Under the pieces are notes generated by a model that saw nothing but the letters and a program-made list of their open reading frames with translations, searched no databases and had not been told where the DNA came from. Shown here piece by piece: positions 27,249-37,293 of a DNA stretch of 64,000 nucleotides; within the stretch, counting starts at the first letter, position 1, and each line of letters starts with the position of its first letter. The translations under genes were made by a program, and so were the position numbers. This DNA comes from Alcanivorax sp. DP30. Lineage in GTDB: Bacteria; Pseudomonadota; Gammaproteobacteria; Pseudomonadales; Alcanivoracaceae. The stretch is from positions 46,620-110,619 of the forward strand of contig NZ_WTUY01000001.1 in the NCBI RefSeq assembly GCF_009882945.1, in the 5' to 3' direction.

Positions 27249-28826
27249 ATGACCGAAAACACGGATTCGCAACAGCCGACAGGTCCCAGAAGTGCCGGGT
27301 TGCTGGCTTCGACATTGGTAGTGTCGACCATGACCATGCTGTCGCGGGTGCTGGGCCTGGTAAGGGATGTGGTGATTGCCCGCATGCTTGGTGCGTCAGC
27401 GGGGGCGGATGCCTTCTTTGTGGCCCTGAAAATTCCCAATTTTTTGCGTCGGTTGTTCGCCGAAGGGGCCTTTAATCAGGCGTTTGTACCCGTGCTGGGG
27501 GAATATCGCAGCAAGGGCAGTCTTGCGGCCACCAAACTGCTGGTGGATCGGGTGGCGGGAACGCTCGGTGGCACACTCATGCTGGTCACTCTGCTCGGGG
27601 TGCTGGCGGCGCCGGCCATCATATGGGTGTTTGCCCCCGGTTTTGGCGATGAGCCGCAGAAGCGGGCGCTGGCCGTGGAAATGCTGCGGCTGACTTTCCC
27701 GTATCTCTTTTTTATTGCGCTGACCGCCTTTGCCGGTGGCATTCTCAATACCTGGAACCGTTTTGCGGTGCCGGCCTTCACTCCGGTGCTGCTGAACCTG
27801 AGCCTGATCGGCTGTGCGTTGTTTTTGACCCCGTACTTTTCCGAGGACCGCATGGCGGTGGCGCTGGCCTGGGGTGTGTTAATTGCCGGTGCGGCACAGT
27901 TGCTGTTCCAGTTGCCGTTTCTGGCCCGGCTGAATCTGATGCCGGTGCCGCGGATGGGCTGGAATGACCCGGGCGTGCGCAAGATCATGACCTTGATGGT
28001 GCCCGCACTGTTCGGGGCCTCCGTCTACCAGCTCAACTCGCTGGTCAATACGGTGCTGGCGTCGCTGCTGGAGACCGGTTCGGTGACCTGGCTTTACTAC
28101 ACGGATCGTTTGATTGAGCTGCCTCTGGGTATCTTTGCGGTGGCGATCGGCACGGTGATTCTCCCAAGCCTGTCAAAGCAGCATGCCGAGGCAGACCCGG
28201 AGAGTTTTTCCCGGATGATGGACTGGGCTATTCGTATGGTCCTGTTGATTGGCTTGCCGGCGGCGCTGGCCCTGGCGGTACTGGCCGAACCGCTGCTGTC
28301 GACCCTGTTTCAGTATGGCGAGTTCACTGCGTTTGATGTGGACAAGACTGCTCAATCCCTGCGGGCCTACAGCGCAGGGCTGTTGGCGGCCATGCTGATC
28401 AAGGTGCTGGCGCCGGGCTTTTATGCCCGTCAGGACACCAAAACCCCGGTGAAGATCGGGGTGCTGGCCATGGTGGCGAATATGGCCTTCGGCGCACTGC
28501 TGGTGTGGGAGTTGCGTCACGTGGGGCTGGCCACCGCCATGGCCCTTTCTGCCTGGTTGAATGCGGGCCTGCTATATGTGGGTTTGCGCCGGGCCGGCGT
28601 TTATACACCGCAAGCGGGCTGGCTGTTCCACTGGGGGCGTATGCTGGTGGCCGGCCTGGGTATGGCGGCAGCGACCTGGTGGTTGTCTATGCAGACCACG
28701 GTGTGGACCGAAGCGGGGGCGCTGCATCGGGTGGGCTGGTTGAGCCTGATTGTGCTCTCCGGGCTGGTTCTGTATGGCCTGGCGCTGGTTATTCTGGGTC
28801 TGCGGGTCCGTCATCTGCGGCGCTGA
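27249..28826 (+). CDS. murJ: Lipid II flippase MurJ
   Basis: 525 residues with about 14 hydrophobic helices. STMTMLSRVLGLVRDVVIARMLG (about 26-48) and FLRRLFAEGAFNQAFVP (about 66-82) are MurJ signatures in the first two helices. It moves lipid-linked peptidoglycan precursor across the inner membrane. It lies between rpsT (divergent) and ribF, as in Pseudomonas. Confidence 0.94.
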   Translation: MTENTDSQQPTGPRSAGLLASTLVVSTMTMLSRVLGLVRDVVIARMLGASAGADAFFVALKIPNFLRRLFAEGAFNQAFVPVLGEYRSKGSLAATKLLVDRVAGTLGGTLMLVTLLGVLAAPAIIWVFAPGFGDEPQKRALAVEMLRLTFPYLFFIALTAFAGGILNTWNRFAVPAFTPVLLNLSLIGCALFLTPYFSEDRMAVALAWGVLIAGAAQLLFQLPFLARLNLMPVPRMGWNDPGVRKIMTLMVPALFGASVYQLNSLVNTVLASLLETGSVTWLYYTDRLIELPLGIFAVAIGTVILPSLSKQHAEADPESFSRMMDWAIRMVLLIGLPAALALAVLAEPLLSTLFQYGEFTAFDVDKTAQSLRAYSAGLLAAMLIKVLAPGFYARQDTKTPVKIGVLAMVANMAFGALLVWELRHVGLATAMALSAWLNAGLLYVGLRRAGVYTPQAGWLFHWGRMLVAGLGMAAATWWLSMQTTVWTEAGALHRVGWLSLIVLSGLVLYGLALVILGLRVRHLRR

Positions 28827-28890
28827 GTGCCGCGTCGGGTGTTTCCCGGTGATAAAAAACCGGGATTATCCACGCCGGCGTGCAAGCGTG

Positions 28891-28921
28891 TTGCGTGTTG
28901 CACGTCGCGTTCCTGTATAAT
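28891..28921 (+). promoter_or_regulatory. Putative promoter of the ribF-ispH run
   Basis: A perfect TATAAT (28916-28921) lies 26 bases before the ribF ATG. The best -35 match, TTGCGT at 28891, is 19 bases away, which is long. Confidence 0.45.
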
Positions 28922-28947
28922 CGTGCGTCTTTCAAGGCGAGGGTGAG

Positions 28948-29898
28948 ATGCGACTGATTCGCGGCATTCACAATTTGCGCGACAGGCATCGCGGCTGTGT
29001 AGCCACCATTGGCAATTTCGATGGGGTGCATCAGGGGCATCAACGGATTCTGGATCAGGTGATCGCGGAAGCCCGACGCCGTGGCAGCAAGGCCACAGTG
29101 ATGCTGTTTGAGCCGCAGCCCCAGGAATTCTTCGCACCGGATCAGGCACCCGCCCGATTGATGTCGCTGCGTGACAAGCTGATCGCGCTTCGCGAGGCAG
29201 GCGTGGACCAGGTGTTGTGTGTCCGCTTCGACGAGCGTTTTCGTTCCCTGACTGCGGATGCCTTTGTGCGCAGCCTGTTGGTTGAAGGGCTGGGGATCGA
29301 GTATCTGGTGGTGGGTGATGATTTCCGTTTTGGCTGTGGCCGGGATGGGGATTTTGCCTACCTGCAGGATGCGGGCAAGCAATATGGCTTCGCGGTGACC
29401 GATACCGCCACGTGCGAAATCGAGGGTGAGCGCGTTTCCAGCACCCGGGTGCGTGGGGCGCTGGAGGAAGGCGATTTCGCCTTGGCGGAAACCTTGCTGG
29501 GGCGTCCGTTCGCAATCAGTGGCCGGGTGCGCCATGGTGACAAGATCGGTCGCACCCTCAATCTGCCCACGGTCAATCTGGCGCTTAAACGATTACGCTC
29601 ACCGTTGCATGGCATTTTCGCCGTCACGGTGGATGGCGAAGGCTTCCAGGCGCAGGCCGGCGCGGCCAACATGGGCACCCGTCCCACGGTTAATGGCACC
29701 GAGAACCGCCTGGAAGTGCATCTGCTGGACTACAGCGATGCCGGCGTTGGCAAGGATAGCCTCTACGGAAAACACCTCACTGTTTCGTTCCGCCATTATG
29801 TGCGGGCGGAAGAAAAATTTGCGGACCTGGATCAGCTCAAGACTGCCATCTGGCAGGATGTGGAAGCGGTTCGGGCTTACTTTGAAAAGCGTACTTAA
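28948..29898 (+). CDS. ribF: Bifunctional riboflavin kinase/FAD synthetase
   Basis: 316 residues. The N-terminal FAD synthetase half has [16 protein letters not shown] (the nucleotidyl-transferase GNFDGVHxGH motif, about 26-41) and ISSTR-type SSTRVRGAL. The C-terminal kinase half has [11 protein letters not shown] (about 203-213). It makes FMN and FAD from riboflavin. It starts a run of genes: ribF, ileS, lspA, fkpB, ispH, all close together. Confidence 0.95.
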   Translation: MRLIRGIHNLRDRHRGCVATIGNFDGVHQGHQRILDQVIAEARRRGSKATVMLFEPQPQEFFAPDQAPARLMSLRDKLIALREAGVDQVLCVRFDERFRSLTADAFVRSLLVEGLGIEYLVVGDDFRFGCGRDGDFAYLQDAGKQYGFAVTDTATCEIEGERVSSTRVRGALEEGDFALAETLLGRPFAISGRVRHGDKIGRTLNLPTVNLALKRLRSPLHGIFAVTVDGEGFQAQAGAANMGTRPTVNGTENRLEVHLLDYSDAGVGKDSLYGKHLTVSFRHYVRAEEKFADLDQLKTAIWQDVEAVRAYFEKRT

Positions 29899-29909
29899 CA
29901 GCGATATTT

Positions 29910-32717
29910 ATGACGGACTACAAGGCAACGCTTAACCTTCCTCATACCGACTTTCCCATGAAGGCCGGTTTGTCCCAGCGTGAACCCGCGCGTCTGAAAG
30001 AGTGGCAAGACAAAGAGCTCTACCAGAAGATTCGCGCGGCCTTTGCCGGCCGTCCCAAATTCATTCTTCATGATGGCCCCCCTTACGCCAATGGCAATAT
30101 TCACATTGGTCATGCGGTGAACAAGATCCTCAAGGACATGATCGTCAAGTCGCGCACCCTGGCGGGTTTCGATGCCCCCTATGTGCCGGGCTGGGACTGT
30201 CATGGCCTGCCCATCGAGCTGATGGTGGAAAAGAAAGTCGGTAAGGCCGGCCACAAGGTGGACGCCCGCACTTTCCGTCAGAAGTGTCGCGAGTACGCCA
30301 GCAAGCAGGTGGAAGGCCAGAAGGCCGACTTCAAGCGCCTGGGTGTGTTCGGTGACTGGGACAATCCCTACCTGACCATGGATTACGGCTTCGAGGCCAA
30401 CATCATCCGGGGCCTGGGCAAGATCGTGGACAACGGCCACCTGCAGCAGGGCTTCAAGCCGGTGCACTGGTGTCTGGACTGCGGCTCTGCGCTGGCCGAG
30501 GCGGAAGTGGAGTATTACGACAAGGTCTCCTTCGCCATCGACGTGGCCTTCCCGGTGGTGGACGTGGCGGACTTCACCGCCCGCAGTGGCATTGAGGCGA
30601 AAGCCCCGGCCCTGGTGATCTGGACCACCACCCCCTGGACCCTGCCGGCCAACCGGGCAGTGTCCGTGCACCCGGAGCTGGATTATGTCCTGCTCCGCGG
30701 TGATCTGGATGGCGAGTCCCGTGAATTGCTGGTGGCAGAAGCCCTGGCCGATGATCTGGTGGAAAAGTGGGGGCTGGCAAATGTGTCCCGCTCTACCGCC
30801 GTGGTGGGCGCCAAGCTGGAAAGGCTGTCACTGAAACACCCGTTCCTGGACTATCAGGTGCCGGTGATTCTCGGTGAGCACGTCACCACCGATGCCGGTA
30901 CCGGCCTGGTCCATACTGCGCCGGGCCATGGTGCTGACGATTTTGTGGTGGGCCAGAAATACGACCTGGATCCGATCAGCCCGGTGCTGGATAACGGCAA
31001 GTTTCGTGATGACCTGGCCGTGGTGGGCGGCATCCATGTGGCGAAGGCCAACGAGCCGGTGATTGACGCGCTCAAGGGCAGCGGCACGTTGGTGAAGTTT
31101 GCCAAACTGGAACACAGCTACCCTCACTGCTGGCGCCACAAGACGCCGTTGATCTTCCGGGCCACCGCCCAGTGGTTCGTGTCCATGGACAAGAATGGTC
31201 TGCTTCAGCGTGCCCGTCAGGAAGTGGACAAGGTGCAGTGGCTGCCGGACTGGGGCAAGGCGCGCATCGAGGGCATGCTCACCGATCGCCCGGACTGGTG
31301 TATCTCCCGTCAGCGTACCTGGGGCGTACCCATTGCCTTGTTCGTGAACAAGGAAACCAGCGAGCTGCACCCGGATACCCCGGCCCTCATCGAGCAGGTG
31401 GCGCAACGTGTCGAGAAGGAAGGCATTGATGCCTGGTTCGATCTGGAGCCGGCAGAACTGCTCGGTGACGAGGCGGACCAGTACAGCAAGGTCACCGATA
31501 CCCTGGACGTGTGGTTTGATTCCGGTGTGACTCACTACTGTGTGCTGGATCAGCGCGAGCAGCTGCGTGCGCCGGCGGATCTTTATCTGGAGGGCTCCGA
31601 CCAGCACCGTGGCTGGTTCCAGTCGTCCCTGCTGACCAGTCTGGCGATCCGCGACTCGGCACCTTATGACACGGTGCTGACCCACGGCTTCACCGTGGAT
31701 GAGCAGGGCCGCAAGATGTCCAAGTCCATCGGCAACGTGATTGCTCCCCAGGAAGTGTGGAATGACCTGGGCGCCGATATCCTGCGTCTTTGGGTGGCGG
31801 CGACGGATTATCGCGGCGAGATGTCCGTGTCCAAGGACATCCTCAAGCAGATGGGCGACAGCTATCGCCGCATTCGCAATACCAGCCGTTTCCTGCTTTC
31901 CAACCTGAGCGGTTTTGATCCGGCCAGCGATGCGCTGCAGCCGGAGCAGATGCTGGCGCTGGACCGCTACATTGTCGATCGCGCCCTGCAGCTGCAGGAG
32001 GAGATCAAGGGCCTGTACGACGGCTACCATTTCCACCAGATCTACCAGCGCCTGCATAACTTCTGTGCGCTGGATCTGGGCGGGTTCTATCTGGATATCA
32101 TCAAGGATCGCCAGTACACCACCCAGGCAGATTCCGTGGCGCGTCGCTCCTGCCAGACCGCTCTTTACCATATCGCCCAGGCGTTGGTGCGCTGGATGGC
32201 ACCGATCCTCAGCTTCACGGCTGAAGAGATTTACGAGAACCTGCCCGGCGAGCGTCTCGATTCTGTGTTCCTGGCAGAGTGGTATGACGGCCTGTTTGCT
32301 CTGGATGACGCGGAAATGGGGCGTGATTTCTGGGATCAGGTACAGGACGTAAAGCAGGCAGTGAACAAGGCTATCGAAGGGGCTCGCCGCGATAAATTGA
32401 TCAAGGGTGGCCTCAGTGCTGAAGTGACCCTGTTCGTGGATGCGGACAAGCAGGCCTTGCTGGAAAAACTCGGCGATGAGCTGCGTTTTGTGACCATTAC
32501 CTCCGCGGCGACGCTCAAACCACTGGCAGAAGCGCCCGCCGAGCTGGAGGAGGCTGCTGCCGGACTCAAGGTTCAGGTTGTAGCGTCTGAAAACACCAAG
32601 TGTGTTCGTTGCTGGCACCATCAAGCGGATGTGGGTAGTCATGCCGGACATGAAGAACTGTGCGGCCGATGTGTCACCAACGTGGATGGCGATGGCGAAA
32701 TCCGCCATTACGCCTGA
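29910..32717 (+). CDS. ileS: Isoleucyl-tRNA synthetase
   Basis: 935 residues, the usual bacterial length. Class I motifs: HIGH-type [11 protein letters not shown] (about 65-75) and KMSKS at about 601-605. An editing domain lies between them with [10 protein letters not shown]. The C terminus binds zinc (CVRCWHH ... CGRC). ATP-dependent charging of tRNA-Ile. It starts 11 bases after ribF. Confidence 0.96.
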   Translation: MTDYKATLNLPHTDFPMKAGLSQREPARLKEWQDKELYQKIRAAFAGRPKFILHDGPPYANGNIHIGHAVNKILKDMIVKSRTLAGFDAPYVPGWDCHGLPIELMVEKKVGKAGHKVDARTFRQKCREYASKQVEGQKADFKRLGVFGDWDNPYLTMDYGFEANIIRGLGKIVDNGHLQQGFKPVHWCLDCGSALAEAEVEYYDKVSFAIDVAFPVVDVADFTARSGIEAKAPALVIWTTTPWTLPANRAVSVHPELDYVLLRGDLDGESRELLVAEALADDLVEKWGLANVSRSTAVVGAKLERLSLKHPFLDYQVPVILGEHVTTDAGTGLVHTAPGHGADDFVVGQKYDLDPISPVLDNGKFRDDLAVVGGIHVAKANEPVIDALKGSGTLVKFAKLEHSYPHCWRHKTPLIFRATAQWFVSMDKNGLLQRARQEVDKVQWLPDWGKARIEGMLTDRPDWCISRQRTWGVPIALFVNKETSELHPDTPALIEQVAQRVEKEGIDAWFDLEPAELLGDEADQYSKVTDTLDVWFDSGVTHYCVLDQREQLRAPADLYLEGSDQHRGWFQSSLLTSLAIRDSAPYDTVLTHGFTVDEQGRKMSKSIGNVIAPQEVWNDLGADILRLWVAATDYRGEMSVSKDILKQMGDSYRRIRNTSRFLLSNLSGFDPASDALQPEQMLALDRYIVDRALQLQEEIKGLYDGYHFHQIYQRLHNFCALDLGGFYLDIIKDRQYTTQADSVARRSCQTALYHIAQALVRWMAPILSFTAEEIYENLPGERLDSVFLAEWYDGLFALDDAEMGRDFWDQVQDVKQAVNKAIEGARRDKLIKGGLSAEVTLFVDADKQALLEKLGDELRFVTITSAATLKPLAEAPAELEEAAAGLKVQVVASENTKCVRCWHHQADVGSHAGHEELCGRCVTNVDGDGEIRHYA

Positions 32718-32789
32718 TGCCGCAGGGCGGACATGGGCGTTAGCTCATCGCCGCCGGAGCACCCAACGTATTAACCAGGTAGAGAACCA

Positions 32790-33284
32790 ATGACCTTAGC
32801 CAGGATTCCCGGGCAGCTAATGTGGCTGTGGCTTTCAGTGGTCGTGATCGTGCTCGATCAGATCACCAAGCATATGGCGGTGGATCGTTTTTCCCTTTAT
32901 GAGCGTCTGGAAGTCTTCCCGCACTTTAACCTGACCCTGGCCTACAATTCGGGGGCAGCGTTCAGTTTTCTTGCCGATGCTGGCGGCTGGCAGCGCTGGT
33001 TCTTTACCGCCATCGCGGTGGCGGCGTCGGTCATGATCCTGATCTGGCTGGCGCGGCTGACCAAGGCAGAAAAAATGCAGGGGGCGGCGCTTTCACTGAT
33101 TCTTGGCGGAGCATTGGGCAATTTTTATGATCGTCTGGTGCTGGGGCATGTGGTGGATTTCCTTGATTTTTACTGGGGGGATTACCACTTTCCGGCCTTT
33201 AATATCGCCGACACGGCCATCACCATCGGTGCGGGCCTGATCCTTCTTGATATGCTCCTGGGAGCGAAAAAGAACCATGACTGA
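32790..33284 (+). CDS. lspA: Lipoprotein signal peptidase
   Basis: 164 residues, four membrane helices. Catalytic Asp pair: [19 protein letters not shown] (about 111-129) and [10 protein letters not shown] (about 138-147). It cleaves prolipoprotein signal peptides in the inner membrane. The GN(L/I)IDR motif is changed to GNFYDR. Overlaps fkpB by 8 bases. Confidence 0.94.
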   Translation: MTLARIPGQLMWLWLSVVVIVLDQITKHMAVDRFSLYERLEVFPHFNLTLAYNSGAAFSFLADAGGWQRWFFTAIAVAASVMILIWLARLTKAEKMQGAALSLILGGALGNFYDRLVLGHVVDFLDFYWGDYHFPAFNIADTAITIGAGLILLDMLLGAKKNHD

Positions 33285-33747
33285 GATTCTTCGCGCAGGC
33301 CCCGAGACCCAGGTCACTCTGCATTTCGCGGTGCGGTTGATGGATGGTACCGAGATGGACTCTACCTTTGGTGGCGAGCCGGCCTCGTTCGTCTGGGGGG
33401 ATGAGTCCCTGTTGCCGGGCTTTGAAAGCTCCATTCGCGGCCTCAAGGCGGGTGACAAGCGTAGTGTGTTTCTGGAGGCAAAAAAGGCCTTTGGGGAGTA
33501 CAACGAAGACAACCTGCAGCATTTCACCCGTGACACCTTTGCCCAATACGACACACTCGAATCGGGCATGGTGCTCAGCTTTGCCGATGCCGCTGGCGGC
33601 GAGCTGCCGGGGGTGATCAGTCGCGTGGAAGATGATTGGGTATACGTGGATTTCAATCACCCACTGGCTGGCCGCGACCTGACCTTCGAGGTCGAGATTG
33701 TTGCTGTTGAGCGTTATGCCCCTGAGCAGCCCGTCACCCTGAACTAA
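33277..33747 (+). CDS. fkpB: FKBP-type peptidyl-prolyl isomerase, SlpA type
   Basis: 156 residues, starting at MTEILRAG inside the end of lspA. One FKBP domain: [13 protein letters not shown] and [20 protein letters not shown], then an inserted-flap region and [12 protein letters not shown], all features of the SlpA/SlyD group without the metal-binding tail of SlyD. Cytoplasmic proline isomerase/chaperone. Its place between lspA and ispH is conserved in gammaproteobacteria. Confidence 0.92.
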   Translation: MTEILRAGPETQVTLHFAVRLMDGTEMDSTFGGEPASFVWGDESLLPGFESSIRGLKAGDKRSVFLEAKKAFGEYNEDNLQHFTRDTFAQYDTLESGMVLSFADAAGGELPGVISRVEDDWVYVDFNHPLAGRDLTFEVEIVAVERYAPEQPVTLN

Positions 33748-33831
33748 CAGTGAATCCAGAGGCATTAACCGTTAGAATCGACATAACGATCTTTCGCTGA
33801 TAACTACTCACTGTTCGCGGTTCCTCGTCCT

Positions 33832-34767
33832 ATGGAAATTCGTCTCGCCAATCCCCGCGGCTTTTGCGCCGGGGTGGATCGCGCCATCGACATCGTTAAC
33901 CGGGCCCTGGAAGTCTTCGGCCCCCCTATCTATGTCCGCCACGAGGTGGTCCACAACCGATTTGTGGTCGATGACCTGCGCCAGCGCGGAGCGGTGTTTG
34001 TGGAAGAGCTTCATGAGGTGCCCGATGACACCATCGTGATTTTCAGCGCCCATGGTGTGTCCAAGGCGGTACAGCAGGAAGCCGAGCGCAGGCAGCTGAA
34101 GGTGTTCGATGCCACCTGCCCGCTGGTCACCAAGGTGCATATGGAGGTCATCCGCTACGCCCGAGAAGGCCGTGAAAGCATCCTGATTGGCCATGAGGGA
34201 CACCCGGAAGTTGAAGGCACTATGGGGCAATACGACAAGTCCCATGGCGGTGATATCTACCTGGTGGAAGACGAGTCAGATGTGGCCGCCCTGCAGGTGC
34301 GTGATCCGTCAAAACTGGCTTTTGTCACCCAGACCACGCTCAGTGTGGACGATACGGCAAAGGTCATCGACGCCCTGCGTCAGCGCTTCCCGGGCATCCA
34401 TGGCCCCAAGCGGGAAGACATCTGCTATGCCACTACCAATCGTCAGGATGCGGTACGCCAGTTGGCACTGGAATGCGATCTGGTGCTGGTAGTGGGTTCG
34501 GTGAACAGCTCCAACTCCAACCGCCTGCGTGAGCTGGCAGAGCGCTGTGGCACCGAATCCTACTTGCTGGATGAGCCGGGTCAGATCGACAAAACCTGGC
34601 TGGAAGGCAAGAAAAGCGTTGGTGTTACCGCTGGTGCCAGCGCTCCGGAAGAGCTGGTGCAGCAGGTTATCGCCACCCTCAAATCCTATGGCGGTCAGGG
34701 TGCCCGGGAAATTCCTGGTCGCGAAGAAAATATCCGTTTTTCCATGCCCAAGGCGTTACGTCCGTAA
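33832..34767 (+). CDS. ispH: 4-hydroxy-3-methylbut-2-enyl diphosphate reductase
   Basis: 311 residues. Three cysteines for the iron-sulfur cluster: NPRGFCAGV (Cys 12), [12 protein letters not shown] (about 97) and [12 protein letters not shown] (about 199). NSSNSNRL follows. Last step of the MEP isoprenoid pathway. It is the end of the ribF-ispH run. Confidence 0.95.
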   Translation: MEIRLANPRGFCAGVDRAIDIVNRALEVFGPPIYVRHEVVHNRFVVDDLRQRGAVFVEELHEVPDDTIVIFSAHGVSKAVQQEAERRQLKVFDATCPLVTKVHMEVIRYAREGRESILIGHEGHPEVEGTMGQYDKSHGGDIYLVEDESDVAALQVRDPSKLAFVTQTTLSVDDTAKVIDALRQRFPGIHGPKREDICYATTNRQDAVRQLALECDLVLVVGSVNSSNSNRLRELAERCGTESYLLDEPGQIDKTWLEGKKSVGVTAGASAPEELVQQVIATLKSYGGQGAREIPGREENIRFSMPKALRP

Positions 34768-34784
34768 CGCCTGTCCGGTTTTTT
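34752..34784 (+). terminator. Possible terminator at the end of ispH
   Basis: GGCGTTAC-gtcc-GTAACGCC includes the ispH stop codon and is followed, after 7 bases, by TTTTTT. The gap before the T tract is longer than ideal. Confidence 0.45.
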
Positions 34785-34856
34785 CTGCCGCCGATATCTC
34801 AATACCAAGCTAATACTTTTGTATAGGATAAAAGTTGCGCAGGTATACGACCATAG

Positions 34857-34872
34857 TGTGAGGCGGCTCACA
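34857..34872. promoter_or_regulatory. CRP/Vfr-type binding site before the pilin operon
   Basis: TGTGA-N6-TCACA, a perfect match to the CRP-family consensus, in a wholly symmetric 18-base context. It lies 145 bases upstream of the fimU start. In Pseudomonas aeruginosa the homologue Vfr controls type IV pilus genes, so activation of this operon by a cAMP receptor is a reasonable inference. Confidence 0.65.
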
Positions 34873-35016
34873 CCCAAAAGTACCAAAACCCATTGTTTTT
34901 CAGCAGGGTATACCGTTCGGGGTTGCTAACCTCCCACTGGTCTCCATTCGATTGATGGCTGAATGGCTATTGTTAAAGTGAGATCAGGTTAAATAAGAAC
35001 TACTTCTGGGGTGCGG

Positions 35017-35505
35017 ATGAGCAAGCCACGTTACCCACGCCGTCAGGCGGGGTTTACCATCATCGAACTCATAGTCTCTGTCTTGATCATTGCGATCGGG
35101 GCGGCGATCGCTGTTCCTGCTTTCAATGAGATGCAGGCCAGTGGAGCCATTCGGGCAACGGCTTCAGATTTCATCTCTTCTGTTAATGCCGCCCGCCTCC
35201 AGGCGGTCAGCTTGCGGACGACCGTGACACTCAAGCCGGTGTCCGGAAGTAACTGGGGGGCGGGCTGGATGATCGAATACCCTGCTTCTGTAACCACGGA
35301 GAAAAACCAGACGTTTTTACCTCAGGGGAGTGGGGAAATTAAGTCCGAAGATGGCCTCAGTGAAATCCAGTTCCGCAGCAACGGACTAACCAATGTGGGA
35401 GAAGCGGTTTTTACTCTTTGTGATGATCGCAGTGGTGAAAAAGGCCGGACCATCACCATTTCCCCCTTTGGCAAAGTAACCAACGAAGTTAAGAGCTGTA
35501 GCTGA
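35017..35505 (+). CDS. fimU: Minor pilin FimU (GspH/FimT family)
   Basis: 162 residues from the ATG at 35017; a GTG two codons earlier is an alternative. The prepilin site QAGFTIIELIVSVLIIAIGAA (about 10-30) has Gly-1, Phe+1 and Glu+5 and a hydrophobic helix. A GspH-like head with two Cys (TLCDD and KSCS-end) follows. It is the first of six co-oriented pilus genes and would prime the minor-pilin tip complex with PilVWXE and PilY1. Confidence 0.85.
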   Translation: MSKPRYPRRQAGFTIIELIVSVLIIAIGAAIAVPAFNEMQASGAIRATASDFISSVNAARLQAVSLRTTVTLKPVSGSNWGAGWMIEYPASVTTEKNQTFLPQGSGEIKSEDGLSEIQFRSNGLTNVGEAVFTLCDDRSGEKGRTITISPFGKVTNEVKSCS

Positions 35506-36026
35506 TGAAAGTGTCTACGAAGAATAAACAGCGAGGGGTCGGCTTAATAGAGGTACTAGTGGCAATTCTGGTGCTTGCTATTGGTGTGTTGGGTTATGCC
35601 GCCATGCAGCTTACAGCTCTGAAAGCGGCGGAGGACGCCAACCATCGTGCCCAGGCGACTTTGCTTGCTCAGGGTGCGCTGGAGAGCTTTATGGCGAATG
35701 AGAGTGCCATGGCCAGTTATCTGGATGTTGATAATTGGCCGGATCAAACTATTGCTCCGGGGAAAACGTTGGGGAGCCTGAAAGACTGTATCGATAGTAC
35801 ATGCACGCCTGATGACGTGGCTGAATGGGATATCAGTGTGCTTGCCTGGCAGGCGGCCAATTTACTTCCAGGTGGAATGATAACGGTAGATGAGTGCAAG
35901 CATGCGACAGACATGAGTTGTGTTCTGGTCAGCTGGAATCAGCAAACCCCGGATGATTGCATGACAGATACCGGCGTAAATACGGATGAAGGCACGTCCT
36001 GTGTGGTGATGGAGGTTTCTCGATGA
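35505..36026 (+). CDS. pilV: Minor pilin PilV
   Basis: 173 residues. The prepilin site RGVGLIEVLVAILVLAIGVLG (about 10-30) with Glu+5 and the following YAAMQLTALKAAEDA match the PilV family. The globular part is acidic with Cys pairs. Start overlaps fimU stop by one base; end overlaps pilW by four. Confidence 0.87.
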   Translation: MKVSTKNKQRGVGLIEVLVAILVLAIGVLGYAAMQLTALKAAEDANHRAQATLLAQGALESFMANESAMASYLDVDNWPDQTIAPGKTLGSLKDCIDSTCTPDDVAEWDISVLAWQAANLLPGGMITVDECKHATDMSCVLVSWNQQTPDDCMTDTGVNTDEGTSCVVMEVSR

Positions 36027-36748
36027 AAGCGGAGCGAGGATTCAGCCTTATTGAACTCATGGTGGCAATGTTGCTTGGCTTGTTGATTACTGGCGCTGCA
36101 GTGCAGCTTTTTCTGGCCAACCAACAGTCTTTTTTGCTTCAGCAGACGCTTTCCCGGGTGCAAGAAAACGGTCAGTTGTTCGTGCGTTTTTTGGTTGCTG
36201 ACCTTCGTCGTACGGGCCTGGAAATGAGCGGTGTGTCGTCAACCTTTGACAAGGGGGTTCGGTTTGCTGCTGCGGGCGGGCTACCAGGTTCATCAAACGG
36301 CGCAGATTTTGACCGGCTTACAGTCTCCTATCACGGCACTTCGGACTGTGAGGGCTCCGTGGCTGGCGCGGTAACAGAGATTGTTAACAGCTACTTTGTC
36401 AACGGGGACTCAGAGCTGGTTTGCCAAGGCAGTCTTACCGGGGGCGGGGGCGTAGTACTTCTTGATGGTATAGAGGCTTTCGAAGTGCTCTACGGCATAG
36501 ACCAAAACGAGGATGGTTTTGCCAATGTCAGCCGTTATGTGGAAGCGGGTTCTCAAGGCGTGAATCCAGTGGTTGCTGTCCGGTTCGCCTTCTTGCTCAA
36601 AGAAGAGAGTAATAACTTGCCGGAAAGTGATGGCGCCAGAAAAATCCATGTGCTGACCAAGACTGTTGATGAGCCCAAGGATCGTTCTGTTCGGCGCGTG
36701 TTTATGTCAACAGTGAAACTACGTAATTACAACTGGGATGCGGTATGA
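36023..36748 (+). CDS. pilW: Minor pilin PilW
   Basis: 241 residues. The prepilin site RGFSLIELMVAMLLGLLITG (about 5-24) is canonical. ARRxQ-like helix continuation QENGQLFVRFLVADLRRTG matches PilW proteins. Part of the minor pilin tip. Both gene junctions overlap by ATGA. Confidence 0.88.
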   Translation: MKAERGFSLIELMVAMLLGLLITGAAVQLFLANQQSFLLQQTLSRVQENGQLFVRFLVADLRRTGLEMSGVSSTFDKGVRFAAAGGLPGSSNGADFDRLTVSYHGTSDCEGSVAGAVTEIVNSYFVNGDSELVCQGSLTGGGGVVLLDGIEAFEVLYGIDQNEDGFANVSRYVEAGSQGVNPVVAVRFAFLLKEESNNLPESDGARKIHVLTKTVDEPKDRSVRRVFMSTVKLRNYNWDAV

Positions 36749-37284
36749 AATCGGAATTGATCAAGTTGCATCGGCAGCAAGGCGCGGCATTGATGGTTGC
36801 CCTCATGATCCTGGTGGTGGTCTCACTGCTAGGGCTATCAGCCATGAAATCCAGTGTTTTTTCCGCCAAGGTGGCGACTGGTACTCAGGCTGACGCGATG
36901 ACTTTTGAGGCAGCTGAGACTGCTTTGATTGAAGCTTATGAAGAGCTCAGTGACCTTTCTGGAGAGGACCTTTACGCACAGTTATCGGGCAGCAATTCTC
37001 TTCAGCGCTGTGTCTCAAAGAGTAATACGAGCAAGGAAGGGGTGTGCGGAAACAATGATTATCTTGACTCAAGAGGGTTGTTGCGCGCTGCTTCCACCAG
37101 TCGCCTTGATGGTTATGAGCCCATCGAGGGCTCTCAGATAAGCACCACAGGGGGTGGTGCCGTATTTGTGGATTACAAGATCGCAATGCTCGGCGAGAGC
37201 GAAATGAAAAGTTTCAACCTGGATAACCACCACCTTCAGGAAGCTTTGAAGCGGGGTATCAAACCAGGCTCAGAGATTGAATAG
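36745..37284 (+). CDS. pilX: Minor pilin PilX
   Basis: 179 residues. The N-terminal QQGAALMVALMILVVVSLL (about 11-29) is a PilX-type leader in which Gly is followed by Ala and there is no Glu at +5, as is normal for PilX. GSAM-type AMKSSVFSAKVA and EAAETALIEA follow. It would sit at the pilus tip beneath PilY1, whose gene starts 9 bases later. Confidence 0.87.
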   Translation: MKSELIKLHRQQGAALMVALMILVVVSLLGLSAMKSSVFSAKVATGTQADAMTFEAAETALIEAYEELSDLSGEDLYAQLSGSNSLQRCVSKSNTSKEGVCGNNDYLDSRGLLRAASTSRLDGYEPIEGSQISTTGGGAVFVDYKIAMLGESEMKSFNLDNHHLQEALKRGIKPGSEIE

Positions 37285-37293
37285 GAGGGGACA

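Noticed and set aside
30828..32708. 626-codon minus-strand open frame opposite ileS
   Set aside because: Antisense shadow of isoleucyl-tRNA synthetase; no ribosome-binding site, promoter or recognisable domain.
34940..35010. Sigma-54 or sigma-70 promoter just before fimU
   Set aside because: No GG-N10-GC type -24/-12 element, and the best -35/-10 pair (TTGATG, TAAAGT) is too weak to claim.
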